The notes below the pieces were generated by a model. That model was not told where the DNA came from, did no database searches, and saw only the letters and a list, made by a program, of their open reading frames with translations. Positions 27,561-37,884 of a DNA stretch of 64,000 nt are shown piece after piece. Position numbers and translations under genes: made by a program. Origin of the DNA: Mycobacterium kiyosense (GTDB lineage: Bacteria > Actinomycetota > Actinomycetes > Mycobacteriales > Mycobacteriaceae); assembly GCA_021654635.1 (NCBI GenBank), contig AP025179.1, forward strand, positions 3,720,001-3,784,000, in the 5' to 3' direction. Position 1 is the stretch's first letter, and every line of letters begins with the position of its first letter.

Positions 27561-27576
27561 TCGAACAATTGTTCGA
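27561..27576. promoter_or_regulatory. Perfect LexA (SOS) box
   Basis: TCGAAC-AATT-GTTCGA matches the mycobacterial LexA consensus (TCGAAC, four bases, GTTCGA) at every defined position. It sits 9 bp upstream of the radical SAM start codon, where LexA would block transcription or initiation. Confidence 0.92.
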
Positions 27577-27810
27577 TAGTCGCGTCAAGAGGGCGGCCCC
27601 GGACCGCCGGCGCCCCTGCCTTCGCGTCCTTCGCCGTTCGCCCTTCGCCCTTCGCCGCGACGGGCCCCAAAATGCCGTTCGCGAGGCCGACTTACCGTAC
27701 ATATGAGGACGCTCGAGGCAGGACGGCCCGCGGGAGACGGGACAGGACGGCTGGCTTGAGTAGGGGGCAGGACGCTCGCGGGAGAAGCGCTGCGGCGCAA
27801 GCAGCGCGCG
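27577..27810. other. Gene-free low-complexity spacer
   Basis: This 234-bp stretch between the divergently placed SOS box and the hisS 3' end has no credible coding frame. It holds short tandem motifs (CGCCCTTCGCCCTTCGCC around 27639-27656) and several copies of CAGGAC. M. tuberculosis carries the haloalkane dehalogenase gene dhaA at this position; I see no remnant of it. Confidence 0.55.
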
Positions 27811-29070
27811 TCAGGTCAGGCGCGACAGCACCTCGGCGACCACCGCGTCCACCGGCACCGACACCTGCTCCCCCGACGCGAGGTCCTTCACCCCGACCGT
27901 GCCGGCGTCCAGATCCCGATCCCCCGCCACCAGCGCAAACCGCGCGCCGGAGCGATCGGCCGCGCGCATCGCGCCCTTGAGCCCCCGGTCGCCATAGGCC
28001 AGGTCGACGCGCACGCCGGCGGCCCGCAGTTCGCCGGCCAGCACCGCCAGCCGCAGCTTGGCCGCCTCGCTCAGCGGCACTCCGAACACCTCGCAGCGCG
28101 CCGTCGACCCCACGCTCTTGCCCTCGGCCCGCAGCGCCAGCAGCGTGCGGTCCACGCCGAGCCCGAACCCGATGCCGGACAGGTCCTGTCCACCCAACTG
28201 GCGCATCAGCCCGTCGTAGCGGCCGCCGCCGCCGATGCCGGACTGCGCCCCCAGCCCGTCGTGCACGAACTCGAAAGTGGTCTTGGTGTAGTAGTCCAGG
28301 CCGCGCACCATGCGCGGGTTCACCACGTAGGGCACCCCGAGGGCATCCAGGTGCGACAGCACGGTGTCGAAGTGCGCCTTGGCCGCATCGGAGAGGTGAT
28401 CGAGCAACACCGGCGCGTCCGCCGTCATCGCCTTGACCGCGGGACGCTTGTCATCCAACACCCGCAGCGGGTTGATCTCCGCGCGGCGCCGGGTCTCCTC
28501 ATCCAGGTCCAGCCCGAACAGGAAGTCCTGCAACAGTTCCCGATACTGGGGCCGGCAACTGTCGTCGCCCAGCGAGGTGATCTCCAGCCGGAACCCGTCC
28601 AGCCCCAGCGACCGGAAGCCGGCGTCGGCCACGGCGATCACCTCAGCGTCCAGTGCCGGGTCGTCGACGCCGATCGCCTCGACACCCACCTGCTGCAGCT
28701 GCCGGTAGCGCCCGGCCTGTGGGCGCTCGTAGCGGAAGAACGGCCCCGCGTAGGCCAATTTCACCGGCAGCCCGCCGCGGTCCAGACCGTGCTCGATGAC
28801 CGCGCGCACCACCCCGGCGGTGCCCTCGGGCCGCAACGTCACCGAGCGGTCGCCGCGGTCGGCGAAGGTGTACATCTCCTTGGACACCACATCGGTGGAT
28901 TCGCCCACGCCGCGGGCGAACAGCGCGGTGTCCTCGAAGATCGGCAGCTCGATGTGGCCGTATCCGGCACGCCGGGCCGACCCGAGCAGCCCGTCGCGCA
29001 CCGCCACAAAATCAGCGGAGTCCGGCGGGAAGTAGTCCGGCACCCCCTTGGGTGCCACGAATTCGGTCAC
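27811..29070 (-). CDS. hisS: Histidyl-tRNA synthetase
   Basis: 419 aa. The GTG at 29070 overlaps the stop of the glyoxalase II-like gene (GTGA). Class II core motifs are visible: [39 protein letters not shown] (motif 2), the His-A loop [13 protein letters not shown] and [15 protein letters not shown], then the motif 3 region [12 protein letters not shown] and the C-terminal anticodon-binding domain ([34 protein letters not shown]). Intact and of normal length. Confidence 0.96.
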   Translation of the reverse strand: MTEFVAPKGVPDYFPPDSADFVAVRDGLLGSARRAGYGHIELPIFEDTALFARGVGESTDVVSKEMYTFADRGDRSVTLRPEGTAGVVRAVIEHGLDRGGLPVKLAYAGPFFRYERPQAGRYRQLQQVGVEAIGVDDPALDAEVIAVADAGFRSLGLDGFRLEITSLGDDSCRPQYRELLQDFLFGLDLDEETRRRAEINPLRVLDDKRPAVKAMTADAPVLLDHLSDAAKAHFDTVLSHLDALGVPYVVNPRMVRGLDYYTKTTFEFVHDGLGAQSGIGGGGRYDGLMRQLGGQDLSGIGFGLGVDRTLLALRAEGKSVGSTARCEVFGVPLSEAAKLRLAVLAGELRAAGVRVDLAYGDRGLKGAMRAADRSGARFALVAGDRDLDAGTVGVKDLASGEQVSVPVDAVVAEVLSRLT

Positions 29071-29729
29071 GGGCTCAAACCTTCGAGGAACGGGTTGAAG
29101 CGGCGCTCGGCGCCGATGGTGGTCGGGTTGCCGTGGCCCGGCAGGACCACGGTCTTGTCGTCGAGCACCAGCAGTTTGTCGACGATCGAACGCAGCAGGT
29201 CCCGCCCGCTGCCGCCGAACAGGTCGGTGCGACCGATGGACCGCTCGAACAACGTGTCGCCGGTGAACACCCGGTCCGTGTCGGCAACCACCCGGAAGCA
29301 CACCGACCCGCGGGTGTGCCCCGGGGTGTGATCGACGTTGACCGAAATCCCACCGAGGTCGATCTTGTCGCCGTCGCGGTCCAGCTCAACCACCTGCTTG
29401 GGCTCGCGGAAGAATGCGCCGGCGACCAGTTGCGCCGCCCGCGGACCGAACCCGTAGATCGGGTCGGCGAGCATGAACCGGTCTTCCGGATGGATGTAGG
29501 TGGGGCAGCCGAACGTGTCGGACACCTTCTGCGCGGACCAGATGTGGTCGATGTGGCCGTGGGTGATCAGCACCGCGGCCGGGGTCAGCCGATTCTTGTC
29601 CAGGATGCGGCGCAGCTGGCCGAAAGCACGCTGGCCGGGGTCGACGATGATGGCGTCGGCGCCCGGCCGCTCGGCCAGTACGTAGCAATTGCACTGCAGC
29701 AGTCCGGCAGGAAATCCGGTGATCAACAC
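29067..29729 (-). CDS. Glyoxalase II-like metallo-beta-lactamase fold hydrolase (Rv2581c-like)
   Basis: 220 aa, GTG start ([18 protein letters not shown]). The metal-binding motif THGHIDH gives His57, His59, Asp61 and His62; the second site is [20 protein letters not shown] and LPGHG. It is the family of hydroxyacylglutathione hydrolase-like thioesterases; mycobacteria lack glutathione, so the thiol ester may be of mycothiol or another carrier (inference). Upstream gene of hisS with a 4-nt overlap, and divergent from ppiB over 44 bp. Confidence 0.92.
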   Translation of the reverse strand: MLITGFPAGLLQCNCYVLAERPGADAIIVDPGQRAFGQLRRILDKNRLTPAAVLITHGHIDHIWSAQKVSDTFGCPTYIHPEDRFMLADPIYGFGPRAAQLVAGAFFREPKQVVELDRDGDKIDLGGISVNVDHTPGHTRGSVCFRVVADTDRVFTGDTLFERSIGRTDLFGGSGRDLLRSIVDKLLVLDDKTVVLPGHGNPTTIGAERRFNPFLEGLSP

Positions 29730-29773
29730 GGTGCTCAGTTTCCCATCCCCGCAGCCGTGCAAAGATAGCGGCC

Positions 29774-30679
29774 GTGCCAACGAACAAGCAGCGACGCGAA
29801 GCCGCCAAGCGCAAACTCGAGCGACAGCAGGAACGCCGCGCCCAGCAGGCCAAGCGGCGACGCATCCTGACGATCGCCGGCGCCGCGGTCGCCGCGGTGG
29901 CCGTCGTTGCGGCGGTGGTGGTCGCCATCGTCGTCAGCAAGGACGATCACAAAGGCAAGCCGTCGGCGTCGACCACGCCCAGCAGCGCGACGTCCGGGTC
30001 GGCCGCCACCAACCTGCCGCCCGTCGACCTCAGCGGCGCCGTGCCGATGCCGCCGTTCAAGGCCCCGGCCAACCTGGGCGCCAACTGCCAGTACCCCGCG
30101 GACAAGGCCGCGCCGGCCGCCAAGCCGGCGAAGCCGCCGCGCACCGGCAAGGTCCCGACCGAGCCCGCTCAGATCAGCGCCAGCATGATGACGAGCCAGG
30201 GCAAGGTCGGCCTGATGCTGGCCAACAACGAATCCCCGTGCACGGTCAATAGTTTCGCCAGCCTGGCCAACCAGAACTTCTTCAAGGACACCAAGTGCCA
30301 CCGGTTGACGACGTCGCCGTCGCTGTCGGTGCTGCAGTGCGGCGACCCCAAGGGCGACGGCACCGGCGGCCCGGGTTACCAATTCGCCAACGAGTACCCC
30401 ACCAACCAGTTCCCGGCCAACGATCCCAAGCTCAAGCAGCCGGTGATCTATCCGCGCGGCACGCTGGCCATGGCCAACGCCGGACCCGACACCAACAGCA
30501 GCCAATTCTTCCTGGTCTACCGCGACTCGGCGCTGCCGCCGGAATACACGGTCTTCGGCAAGATCCAGGACGACGGGCTGGCTACCCTGGACAAAATCGC
30601 CGCAGGGGGTGTGGCCGGCGGCGGCCCAGACGGACCGCCTGCCCAGGACGTGACGATCACGTCGCTGTTGCTCGACTAG
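29774..30679 (+). CDS. ppiB: Membrane-anchored cyclophilin-type peptidyl-prolyl isomerase
   Basis: 301 aa, GTG start. A very basic cytoplasmic N-terminus (NKQRREAAKRKLERQQERRAQ) precedes one membrane segment (ILTIAGAAVAAVAVVAAVVVAIVVS, about residues 31-55), a Pro/Ala-rich linker, and the cyclophilin domain from about residue 125. The domain contains CHRLTTSPSLSVLQCGDPKGDGTGGPGY and NSSQFFLVYRDS. The usual FxxxxG substrate loop is altered to LTTSPSLSV, so catalytic efficiency may be low. It corresponds to Rv2582 and would assist folding of exported proteins. Confidence 0.9.
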   Translation: MPTNKQRREAAKRKLERQQERRAQQAKRRRILTIAGAAVAAVAVVAAVVVAIVVSKDDHKGKPSASTTPSSATSGSAATNLPPVDLSGAVPMPPFKAPANLGANCQYPADKAAPAAKPAKPPRTGKVPTEPAQISASMMTSQGKVGLMLANNESPCTVNSFASLANQNFFKDTKCHRLTTSPSLSVLQCGDPKGDGTGGPGYQFANEYPTNQFPANDPKLKQPVIYPRGTLAMANAGPDTNSSQFFLVYRDSALPPEYTVFGKIQDDGLATLDKIAAGGVAGGGPDGPPAQDVTITSLLLD

Positions 30680-30711
30680 CCCTACACCCGCGGCTGACTG
30701 GGAGGAGGCTC

Positions 30712-31842
30712 GTGACCGAGAGCTCATTCGGTCGCTACCAGTTGCAGGGGTTGCTGGGGCGCGGCGGCATGGGTCAGGTCTACCGCGCGTACGACACCCA
30801 GACCGACCGCGTCGTGGCCATCAAGTTGCTGCCCCCGCACCTGATCGAAGACAAGGAGTTTCAGCACCGGTTCCGCCGCGAGGCCCGCACCGCGGCCAGC
30901 CTGAGCGATCCGCACGTGGTGCCCATCCACAGCTTCGGCGAAATCGACGGGCGCCTGTATGTGGACATGCGTCTGGTCGACGGCCGCGACCTGGTGAAGT
31001 TCATCGCCGAGAAGGGCGGCCGGCTGACACCGGCGCAGACGGTGGCGATCATCGATCAGACGGCGGCGGCCCTGGAGAGCGCGCACCACGCCGGACTGGT
31101 GCACCGCGACGTCAAGCCGTCCAACATTTTGGTCGCCCATGCCCGGGATTTCGTCTACCTGATCGACTTCGGGCTGGCCCGGGCCAGCACCGACACGGCG
31201 CTGACCAACACCGGGCAGACGATGGGCACCCTGGCCTACCTGGCACCCGAAAGATTCAGGGGCATAACGGATTCCCGCGCCGACGTGTACGGCCTGGGCT
31301 GTGTGCTCTACGAGTGCCTGACCGGCGTCCGGCCGTTTCCCGGAGACTCGTACGAAGAGCTGATCTCCGCGCACCTCTACACCCCTCCGCCGCGCCCGAC
31401 GGCCGTGTGCCCCGACGTGCCGCCGGCCTTCGACGCGGTGGTCGCGCGGGCGCTGGCCAAGGATCCGGACGCGCGGTATCAGACGGTGACCGAACTCGCC
31501 GACGCTGCCCGGGCGGCGCTGGGCGGGGCCGCGTTGACGTTGCCTGCGCTACCCCCGCCGCCGCCGGACACACCGCCGGGCGGCTCACCCGCGCCGGTCA
31601 AGGCGGGCAGTCGCGCCGCGCTGATCGCGACCGTCGCCGGCTCGGGCTTGACGCTGGTCCTGGTGGCTGCGGCGGTGGCGTTCTTCGCCGGCGGCGACGA
31701 CACGCCCCCGGACAAGCCGACACCGGTCACTACGACCAGCCCGACCAGCGTGACCAGCAGCGAGTCCCCCGAAACGTCCGACACCCCGGAGCCGACGACG
31801 GTGACGACCACCGTCACAACGGAGCCGACCGAAACGCCGTAA
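30712..31842 (+). CDS. Receptor-type Ser/Thr protein kinase (PknE/H-like) with a short Thr/Pro-rich extracellular tail
   Basis: 376 aa; the GTG at 30712 has GGAGGAGG upstream. Kinase domain 8-270: glycine loop LGRGGMGQVY, Lys38 (AIKLL), Glu57, catalytic HRDVKPSN with Asp133, IDFG at 151-154 and activation loop TNTGQTMGTLAYLAPE with likely autophosphorylation threonines. A Pro-rich juxtamembrane linker leads to one membrane segment (303-326). The outer part is only about 50 residues, nearly all Thr, Ser, Pro and Glu, with no folded sensor domain. M. tuberculosis has no kinase between ppiB and relA, as I recall. It ends 15 bp from the convergent relA stop. Confidence 0.93.
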   Translation: MTESSFGRYQLQGLLGRGGMGQVYRAYDTQTDRVVAIKLLPPHLIEDKEFQHRFRREARTAASLSDPHVVPIHSFGEIDGRLYVDMRLVDGRDLVKFIAEKGGRLTPAQTVAIIDQTAAALESAHHAGLVHRDVKPSNILVAHARDFVYLIDFGLARASTDTALTNTGQTMGTLAYLAPERFRGITDSRADVYGLGCVLYECLTGVRPFPGDSYEELISAHLYTPPPRPTAVCPDVPPAFDAVVARALAKDPDARYQTVTELADAARAALGGAALTLPALPPPPPDTPPGGSPAPVKAGSRAALIATVAGSGLTLVLVAAAVAFFAGGDDTPPDKPTPVTTTSPTSVTSSESPETSDTPEPTTVTTTVTTEPTETP

Positions 31843-31857
31843 GCGCGTGAGGAAGCC

Positions 31858-34218
31858 TCAGGACGCGGACGTCACCCGGTACACGTCGTAGACGCCCTCG
31901 ACGTTGCGCACCACGTTCAGCAGATGCCCCAGGTGCTTGGGGTCGCCCATCTCGAAGGTGAACCGGCTGATCGCCACCCGGTCACCGGAGGTGGTGACCG
32001 ACGCCGACAGGATGTTCACCTTCTCGTCGGCCAGCACCCTTGTCACGTCCGACAGCAGCCGGTGCCGGTCGAGGGCCTCCACCTGGATCGCCACCAGGAA
32101 CACCGACGACGGCGACGGCGCCCACAACACCTCGATGATGCGCTCGGCCTGCTGCTGCAGGGATGCGGCGTTGGTGCAGTCGGTGCGGTGCACGCTGACC
32201 CCGCCGCCGCGGGTGACGAAGCCCATGATCTGATCGCCCGGCACCGGTGTGCAGCACTTGGCCAGCTTGGTCAGCACGCCCGGGGCGCCGGGGACCGACA
32301 CGCCGACGTCCTCGGTGCTGCGCGGGCGCCGCGGCATGGTCGCCGGCGTGGACCGTTCGGCCAGTTCCTCCTCGGCCTGGTCGATGCCGCCGAGTTCGGC
32401 CAGCAGTCGCTGCACCACGTGCCGCGCCGAGACATGCCCCTCCCCGATCGCGGTGTACATGGCCGACACGTCGGTGTAGTGCAGCTCGTTGGCCACCGCG
32501 GCCATCGACCCGCCATTGACCAAGCGCTGCAACGGAAGTCCGCCGCGGCGGACCTCGCGGGAGATGGCCTCTTTGCCGGCCTCGAGCGCCTCTTCCCGGC
32601 GTTCCTTGGCGAACCACTGCCGGATCTTGGTCTTGGCCCGCGGCGACACCACGAACTGTTGCCAGTCCCGCGACGGCCCGGCGTTGAGCGCCTTGGAGGT
32701 GAAAACCTCGACGACTTCTCCGTTTTCGAGTTTGCGTTCCAACGCCACCAGGCGGCCGTTGACCCGGGCGCCGATGCAGCGGTGGCCGACCTCGGTGTGC
32801 ACGGCGTAGGCGAAGTCCACCGGCGTGGAACCGGCCGGCAGCGTGAACACGTCGCCCTTCGGGGAGAACACGAAGATCTCTTGTACCGCAAGGTCGTAAC
32901 GCAACGACTCCAGGAATTCGCCGGGGTCGGCGGCTTCCCGCTGCCAGTCGAGGAGCTGACGCATCCAGGCCATGTCGTCGATCTCGGCGGCGGTGTTGGG
33001 ATGCGGAACTCCGTTGCGCCCCTTGGTTTCTTTGTAGCGCCAGTGCGCGGCGATACCGAATTCTGCGGTGTGGTGCATGTCGCGGGTGCGGATCTGCACC
33101 TCCAGCGGCTTGCCCTCGGGCCCGACGACCGTGGTGTGCAGCGACTGGTACACGCCGTAGCGGGGCTGGGCGATGTAGTCCTTGAAACGTCCGGCCATCG
33201 GCTGCCACAGCGAATGCACTACGCCCACAGCGGCATAGCAGTCCCGGATCTCGTCGCACAGGATGCGGATTCCGACCAGGTCGTGGATGTCGTCGAAGTC
33301 GCGGCCCTTGACGATCATCTTCTGGTAGATCGACCAGTAGTGCTTTGGCCGGCTCTCCACCGTCGCCTTGATCTTCGAGGCGCTCAGCGTCGAGGTGATC
33401 TCGGCGCGCACCTTGGCCAGGTAGGTGTCGCGGGACGGGGCGCGGCCGGCGACCAGCCGCACGATCTCCTCGTACTTCTTGGGATGCAGGATGGCGAAGG
33501 CCAAGTCCTCCAGCTCCCATTTGACACTGGCCATACCGAGCCGGTGGGCAAGGGGCGCAATGACTTCCAGCGTCTCGCGGGCTTTGCGGGCCTGCTTCTC
33601 CGGGGGCAGGAATCGCATGGTGCGCATGTTGTGCAGCCGGTCGGCCACCTTGATCACCAACACCCGCGGGTCCCGGGCCATCGCGGTGATCATCTTGCGG
33701 ATGGTCTCGCCCTCGGCGGCGCTGCCCAGCACCACGCGGTCCAGCTTGGTCACCCCGTCGACAAGGTGGCCGACCTCCTCGCCGAACTCCTCGGACAGCG
33801 CCTCGATGGTGTAGCCGGTGTCTTCGACGGTGTCGTGCAGCAGCGCGGCCACCAGCGTGGTGGTGTCCATGCCCAGCTCGGCCAGGATGTTGGCGACGGC
33901 CAGGGGGTGGGTGATGTAGGGGTCCCCGGAGTGCCGCATCTGGCTGGCGTGCCGCTGATCGGCGACTTCGTAGGCACGCTGCAGTATCGACAGGTCGGCC
34001 TTCGGGTAGACCTCGCGGTGCACCGCCACCAGCGGCTCGAGCACGGGGTTGATGGCGCTGCTGCGCGCTGTCATCCGCCGGGCCAGCCGAGCCCGGACCC
34101 GACGGGACGCGCTGCTGGTGGTCTTGAGTGGTTCGGCCGGCGGCTCGGGTACCTCGGTGACCGGCAGCGGTTCGGTGGGGGGCGCGGCAGCTTGCAGCGT
34201 GCTCTGTTCGTCCGCCAC
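31858..34218 (-). CDS. relA: Bifunctional (p)ppGpp synthetase/hydrolase Rel
   Basis: 786 aa; the GTG at 34218 has GGAGG 8 nt upstream and gives an N-terminus like the 790-aa M. tuberculosis protein. Domains in order: HD hydrolase (HDTVED at 128-133, [31 protein letters not shown]); synthetase ([49 protein letters not shown]); TGS ([30 protein letters not shown]); helical and zinc-finger region with CCTPVPGD; and a C-terminal ACT domain. All catalytic landmarks are intact, so both activities are expected. It mediates the stringent response; the adjacent apt gene supplies purine salvage. Confidence 0.97.
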   Translation of the reverse strand: MADEQSTLQAAAPPTEPLPVTEVPEPPAEPLKTTSSASRRVRARLARRMTARSSAINPVLEPLVAVHREVYPKADLSILQRAYEVADQRHASQMRHSGDPYITHPLAVANILAELGMDTTTLVAALLHDTVEDTGYTIEALSEEFGEEVGHLVDGVTKLDRVVLGSAAEGETIRKMITAMARDPRVLVIKVADRLHNMRTMRFLPPEKQARKARETLEVIAPLAHRLGMASVKWELEDLAFAILHPKKYEEIVRLVAGRAPSRDTYLAKVRAEITSTLSASKIKATVESRPKHYWSIYQKMIVKGRDFDDIHDLVGIRILCDEIRDCYAAVGVVHSLWQPMAGRFKDYIAQPRYGVYQSLHTTVVGPEGKPLEVQIRTRDMHHTAEFGIAAHWRYKETKGRNGVPHPNTAAEIDDMAWMRQLLDWQREAADPGEFLESLRYDLAVQEIFVFSPKGDVFTLPAGSTPVDFAYAVHTEVGHRCIGARVNGRLVALERKLENGEVVEVFTSKALNAGPSRDWQQFVVSPRAKTKIRQWFAKERREEALEAGKEAISREVRRGGLPLQRLVNGGSMAAVANELHYTDVSAMYTAIGEGHVSARHVVQRLLAELGGIDQAEEELAERSTPATMPRRPRSTEDVGVSVPGAPGVLTKLAKCCTPVPGDQIMGFVTRGGGVSVHRTDCTNAASLQQQAERIIEVLWAPSPSSVFLVAIQVEALDRHRLLSDVTRVLADEKVNILSASVTTSGDRVAISRFTFEMGDPKHLGHLLNVVRNVEGVYDVYRVTSAS

Positions 34219-34247
34219 GTTGGTCACCTCCGTCTTAGAGGATATCT

Positions 34248-34268
34248 GTCGTTCGCGAGCGTAACGAC
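34248..34268 (-). promoter_or_regulatory. Small inverted repeat in the relA leader
   Basis: GTCGTT (34248-34253) is repeated inverted as AACGAC (34263-34268), 30 bp upstream of the relA start. A TTGACT overlapping the apt stop codon further upstream could be a relA -35 element; a matching -10 is not obvious. The hairpin may be a leader structure or a weak operator. Low certainty. Confidence 0.3.
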
Positions 34269-34327
34269 ACTGAGAAACTGCGGGCCGCAAATCGCCACCA
34301 GGTTAGGTTCGCGGCGAAAAGCGGAAG

Positions 34328-34867
34328 TCAAGCGCGGCTGAGGCTGTGCACCGGCAGCGGCGCCACCGCCTGGCGGCCGCCCAGCGCGGGAAGCTCGATG
34401 ACCACCGCCGCACCGGGAACTTCAGCGCCGCTGCGTTCCAGCAGCCGCCGCGCAGCGCCGACACTGCCCCCGGTGGCCAGCACGTCGTCGATGATCACAA
34501 CGCTTCGACCGGCCAACTCGATTCCGTCGGCGGGGATTTCGATGGTGGCCGCGCCGTATTCGCGCTGATAGTCCTCGCTGAGCACCGGGGGCGGCAGCTT
34601 GCCCCCCTTGCGGATGGCCAGCACCCCGGTGCGCAGCCGGGTGGCGACGGCGGCGGCAAGCAGGAAGCCGCGCGAGTCGATGCCGGCCACCAGGTCCGCT
34701 CCGGCGGCCACCTCGGCCAGCGCCTCGGTGATGGCGGCCATCGCCACCCGGTCGGCGAACACCGGGGTGAGGTCCTTGAACTGCACGCCCGGCTCGGGGA
34801 AGTCGGCGACCTTGCGGGTCATCGCGTCGATCATGGCCGCGACGTCGGCCGTTTCGCCGCGACTCAC
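34328..34867 (-). CDS. apt: Adenine phosphoribosyltransferase
   Basis: 179 aa from the GTG at 34867, which overlaps the stop of the lipoprotein gene (GTGA); longer starts run into that gene. [48 protein letters not shown] and the PRPP-binding loop [17 protein letters not shown] are the type I phosphoribosyltransferase signatures of Apt. It converts adenine and PRPP to AMP. The secD-secF-lipoprotein-apt-relA order is conserved in mycobacteria. Confidence 0.94.
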   Translation of the reverse strand: MSRGETADVAAMIDAMTRKVADFPEPGVQFKDLTPVFADRVAMAAITEALAEVAAGADLVAGIDSRGFLLAAAVATRLRTGVLAIRKGGKLPPPVLSEDYQREYGAATIEIPADGIELAGRSVVIIDDVLATGGSVGAARRLLERSGAEVPGAAVVIELPALGGRQAVAPLPVHSLSRA

Positions 34868-36515
34868 TGGACCAGCGCCCATCGGTCCATGTTCCAGCCC
34901 GCACCCCACCGGGTGGGGTTGCGGCCCACGGCGAACATCTTCTTCGACATCAACAAGGTGCGCTGCTGCCGGTACAGCGGCAACGTCGGCATGTCGCCCC
35001 ACAGGATGGGTGCGCCTTCGGCGAGCAGCCGGGCCCGCTCGGCCGGGTCGGCCGAGACCGCCAGCGCACCGATGATCCCGTCGATCTGCGGGTTGGCGTA
35101 ACCGGACAGGTTGTTTCCGTTGCCGCCGTGCAGCGCGTAGGCGTCCATCGCCGACGACCCGGTGGAACCGCTGCCGGGGCTCCGCCGGTGCTGGCCAGCA
35201 GCACGTCGATCTTCGAGTCCCGCAGCGCCTGCGGTCCCGAGGTGTCCAGCGTCACGTTCGTCACGGTGATGCCGGCGGGTGCGCACGACGCGGCGATGGA
35301 CCCGACGGTGGCCGCCAGCCGGGCGTTGGGGCCGCGGTAGCCGATCCGCACCGTCAGGGGGGCACCGCGCAGTGCATCGCGGGCGGCTTTCGGGTCGGCC
35401 TTGCCGAACGGGGCGGCCTCGTTGGTGCCGTCGGCCGCGGCCAGGGCGTCCTCGGTCGCCGGGGACAGTCGCGAGTTGGCTATCGGCACACCGGCGTCGC
35501 GGGCGATCGCATCGCGGGGCGTGCAGAAGGCGAACGCGCGACGGGCGGGCACCGCAGCCAGCGCGCCCTGCGGGGCGAAGATCAGCTGCTCGATGCCCCC
35601 CGACGGGGAGTCGGCGCTCTGATAGCCGTCCGGGGTGGCCAGCGCTCCCGACGATCCGGCCGCCACGTCGACCACGTCGACCCGGCGGTTGTTGACCCGG
35701 TCCTGGATGTCGCCGCCCTGCGGCCATACCGTGATCCGCTTGGTGATCGGCTTGGCGCCCCACCATTTGTCGTTGGCCACCAGCACCACCGCGCCGCCGT
35801 CCAGGACCCGCTCGATCTTGTACGGACCGGACGAGGGGAAGTGCTTGGCGTCGACACCGGGTCGCAGGTCCCAGGTCGAATTCCACAGTCGCGCAACCTG
35901 TTCCACCACCGACACCTTGTTGTTCTGCAGCGCGGTGGTGATGTCGGTGCCCAGCGTGTCGGAGATGACGTGCGACGGCATCATCGAGGTGGCGGTGAAC
36001 AGTTGGGTGTAGTCGACGACACCGCGGTCCGGGATGAACGACACACGGGCCTTCTTCTGGCCGGGCGTGCACTCGACGTTGGCGATATCGACGTAGCCGG
36101 CCTGCGTCGCCGCGTCGAACCCGGCGAAGCGTCCGGATTGGGCCGCCCAGGCCAGCACCAGATCGTCGCAGGTCACTGGCTTGCCGTCGGAGTAGACGGC
36201 GTTGTCGGCGATCTGGTAGTCGAGCACCAGCGGCGACCCGCCCACCACCGAGATGGTGCCGAAGTCGTGGTCGGCGACCACCTGCCCCTCGGGTCCGTGG
36301 TAGCCGAATCCGGTCAGCGTGCGGGCGAACGCCTGCGCGCCGGCGGAGGCGAAACCGATGGAGGTGTTGGTGTTGTAGGTGGACAGCGCGCCGTCGACCA
36401 CGTAGTCGATCTGGTTGGCGGCGCTGCCCGAACACGCGGTCAGGCCCGATGCCGCCAGCAAAGCAGCAACACCGGTGGCCACCAAGGCTTTTCGCAAGCG
36501 ACACCGGGTGGCCAT
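34864..36515 (-). CDS. Family 5 (peptide-type) solute-binding lipoprotein (Rv2585c-like), frameshifted
   Basis: The ATG at 36515 starts a lipoprotein signal with lipobox LTAC ([15 protein letters not shown]). The body matches dipeptide/oligopeptide-binding proteins ([57 protein letters not shown]). The frame breaks after LLASTGGAP at the G run 35176-35179; one extra G joins it to [33 protein letters not shown] and the C-terminal [10 protein letters not shown]. The rebuilt protein has 550 aa, close to the family length. Membrane-anchored, perhaps binding peptides; no ABC permease genes are adjacent. It starts 4 nt after the secF stop. Confidence 0.85.
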
Positions 36516-36519
36516 GCGG

Positions 36520-37881
36520 CTACCGCTTACCGACGTTTCGCTTGCCGGTGGGACGCCGGGTGCCGGTGGGACGTATCGGCCGCGCACCGGGGGCCGGCTT
36601 GCTGCTCGTCGCCGTCGGCTTGGTGAGCTCGACGGCCTTGGCCGCGGTGACCTCTTCGGTGGCGTCGTCGTCGGACGGTTGCGCCGACGGGTTCTCGGCG
36701 GTCGCCTTCTCCGGGGTCGTCTTCTGCGGGGTCGTCTTTTCCGGAGTCGTCACCGGGCCGCGCCGCCGCAGCACCCGCTTGGTGTGGGTGCGCACCAGTT
36801 CGGTGCGTTCCCGCAGGGTGACCAGCAGCGGTGTGGCGAAGAAGATCGACGAATAGGTGCCGACGATGATGCCGATCAACTGGACCAGCGCCAGGTCCTT
36901 GAGTGTGCCGACACCGAGCAGCCACACCGCCACCACCATCAACGCCAACACCGGAAGCACCGAGATCAGGCTGGTGTTGATCGAGCGCATGAAGGTCTGG
37001 TTGACGGCCAGGTTCGCCTGCTCGGCGAAGGTGCGGCGGGTGGTGTGCTGGAAGCCCTGGGTGTTCTCCTCGACCTTGTCGAACACGATGACCGTGTCAT
37101 AGATCGAAAAGCCCAGAATGGTCAGCAACCCGATCACCGTCGCCGGGGTGACTTCGAAACCAACCAGCGCATACACACCGGCGGTGACGGTGATGTCGAA
37201 GACCATGGCCGCCAGCGCGGCGATCGTCATGTAGCGCTCGTAGCGCACGGTGATGTAGACGGCGACCAGCGCCAGGAACACCGCCAGGGCGATGATCGCC
37301 TTCTTGGTGATCTGGCCGCCCCAGGTGGAGGACACCGCCGCGTCGCTGATCGCGTTCTTGTTGGGCTTGTGGTCGGAGCCTTTGGGACCGAACGCGTCGA
37401 ACAGGGCGTTACGCAGCTTCTCGGTCTGCTCGTTGGTCAGGTGTTCCGAGCGGATCTGCACCGTGGCCGACGAACCCTTGCCGACGGTGACCACCGATTC
37501 CGGGTCCTTGCCGATCGCGTTCTTGAACACGTCCTGCACCTGGGTGACCTGGACGGTGCCGTGGACGCCGTCGGAGGGCATCGACACCGTGGTGCCGCCC
37601 TTGAAGTCGATGCCGAATGTGAAGCCCCGGATCAGGATGGCCAGCACCGCGATCGCCATGATCGCACCGCTGACGCCGTACCAGAGTTTGCGGCGGCCGA
37701 CCACCTCGAACGCACCCGTCCCGGTGTAGAGCCGGGACAGGAAGCTGTGTTTGGGCCCGGCGGCGGGGTCCGCGCCGCTGTCGGTCAGTTCGACGGCGAC
37801 GGTGGTTGCCTCAGCGTCGGCTGCCGCCTTTGTGGACGTGGCCTTCTTGGTCCCGACACTGGCTTTGGGTTTGGATACCAT
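36520..37881 (-). CDS. secF: Protein-export membrane protein SecF
   Basis: 453 aa. The N-terminal 60 residues are cytoplasmic and Lys/Ala-rich. Six membrane segments follow the SecF plan: MAIAVLAILIRGFTFGIDFKGGT (with the signature FGIDFKGG), a periplasmic domain, then AIIALAVFLALVAVYITVRY, AALAAMVFDITVTAGVYALVG, TVIGLLTILGFSIYDTVIVFDKVEEN, MRSINTSLISVLPVLALMVVAV and IVGTYSSIFFATPLLV. A long Thr/Lys/Pro tail ends the protein. It works with SecD and the SecYEG translocon, using the proton gradient. The start lies 3 bp after the secD stop. Confidence 0.96.
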   Translation of the reverse strand: MVSKPKASVGTKKATSTKAAADAEATTVAVELTDSGADPAAGPKHSFLSRLYTGTGAFEVVGRRKLWYGVSGAIMAIAVLAILIRGFTFGIDFKGGTTVSMPSDGVHGTVQVTQVQDVFKNAIGKDPESVVTVGKGSSATVQIRSEHLTNEQTEKLRNALFDAFGPKGSDHKPNKNAISDAAVSSTWGGQITKKAIIALAVFLALVAVYITVRYERYMTIAALAAMVFDITVTAGVYALVGFEVTPATVIGLLTILGFSIYDTVIVFDKVEENTQGFQHTTRRTFAEQANLAVNQTFMRSINTSLISVLPVLALMVVAVWLLGVGTLKDLALVQLIGIIVGTYSSIFFATPLLVTLRERTELVRTHTKRVLRRRGPVTTPEKTTPQKTTPEKATAENPSAQPSDDDATEEVTAAKAVELTKPTATSSKPAPGARPIRPTGTRRPTGKRNVGKR

Positions 37882-37884
37882 GGG

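Noticed and set aside
31924..34341. An 805-codon forward frame opposite relA
   Set aside because: The reverse strand encodes a complete Rel protein; the forward translation is His/Arg/Gly-rich antisense.
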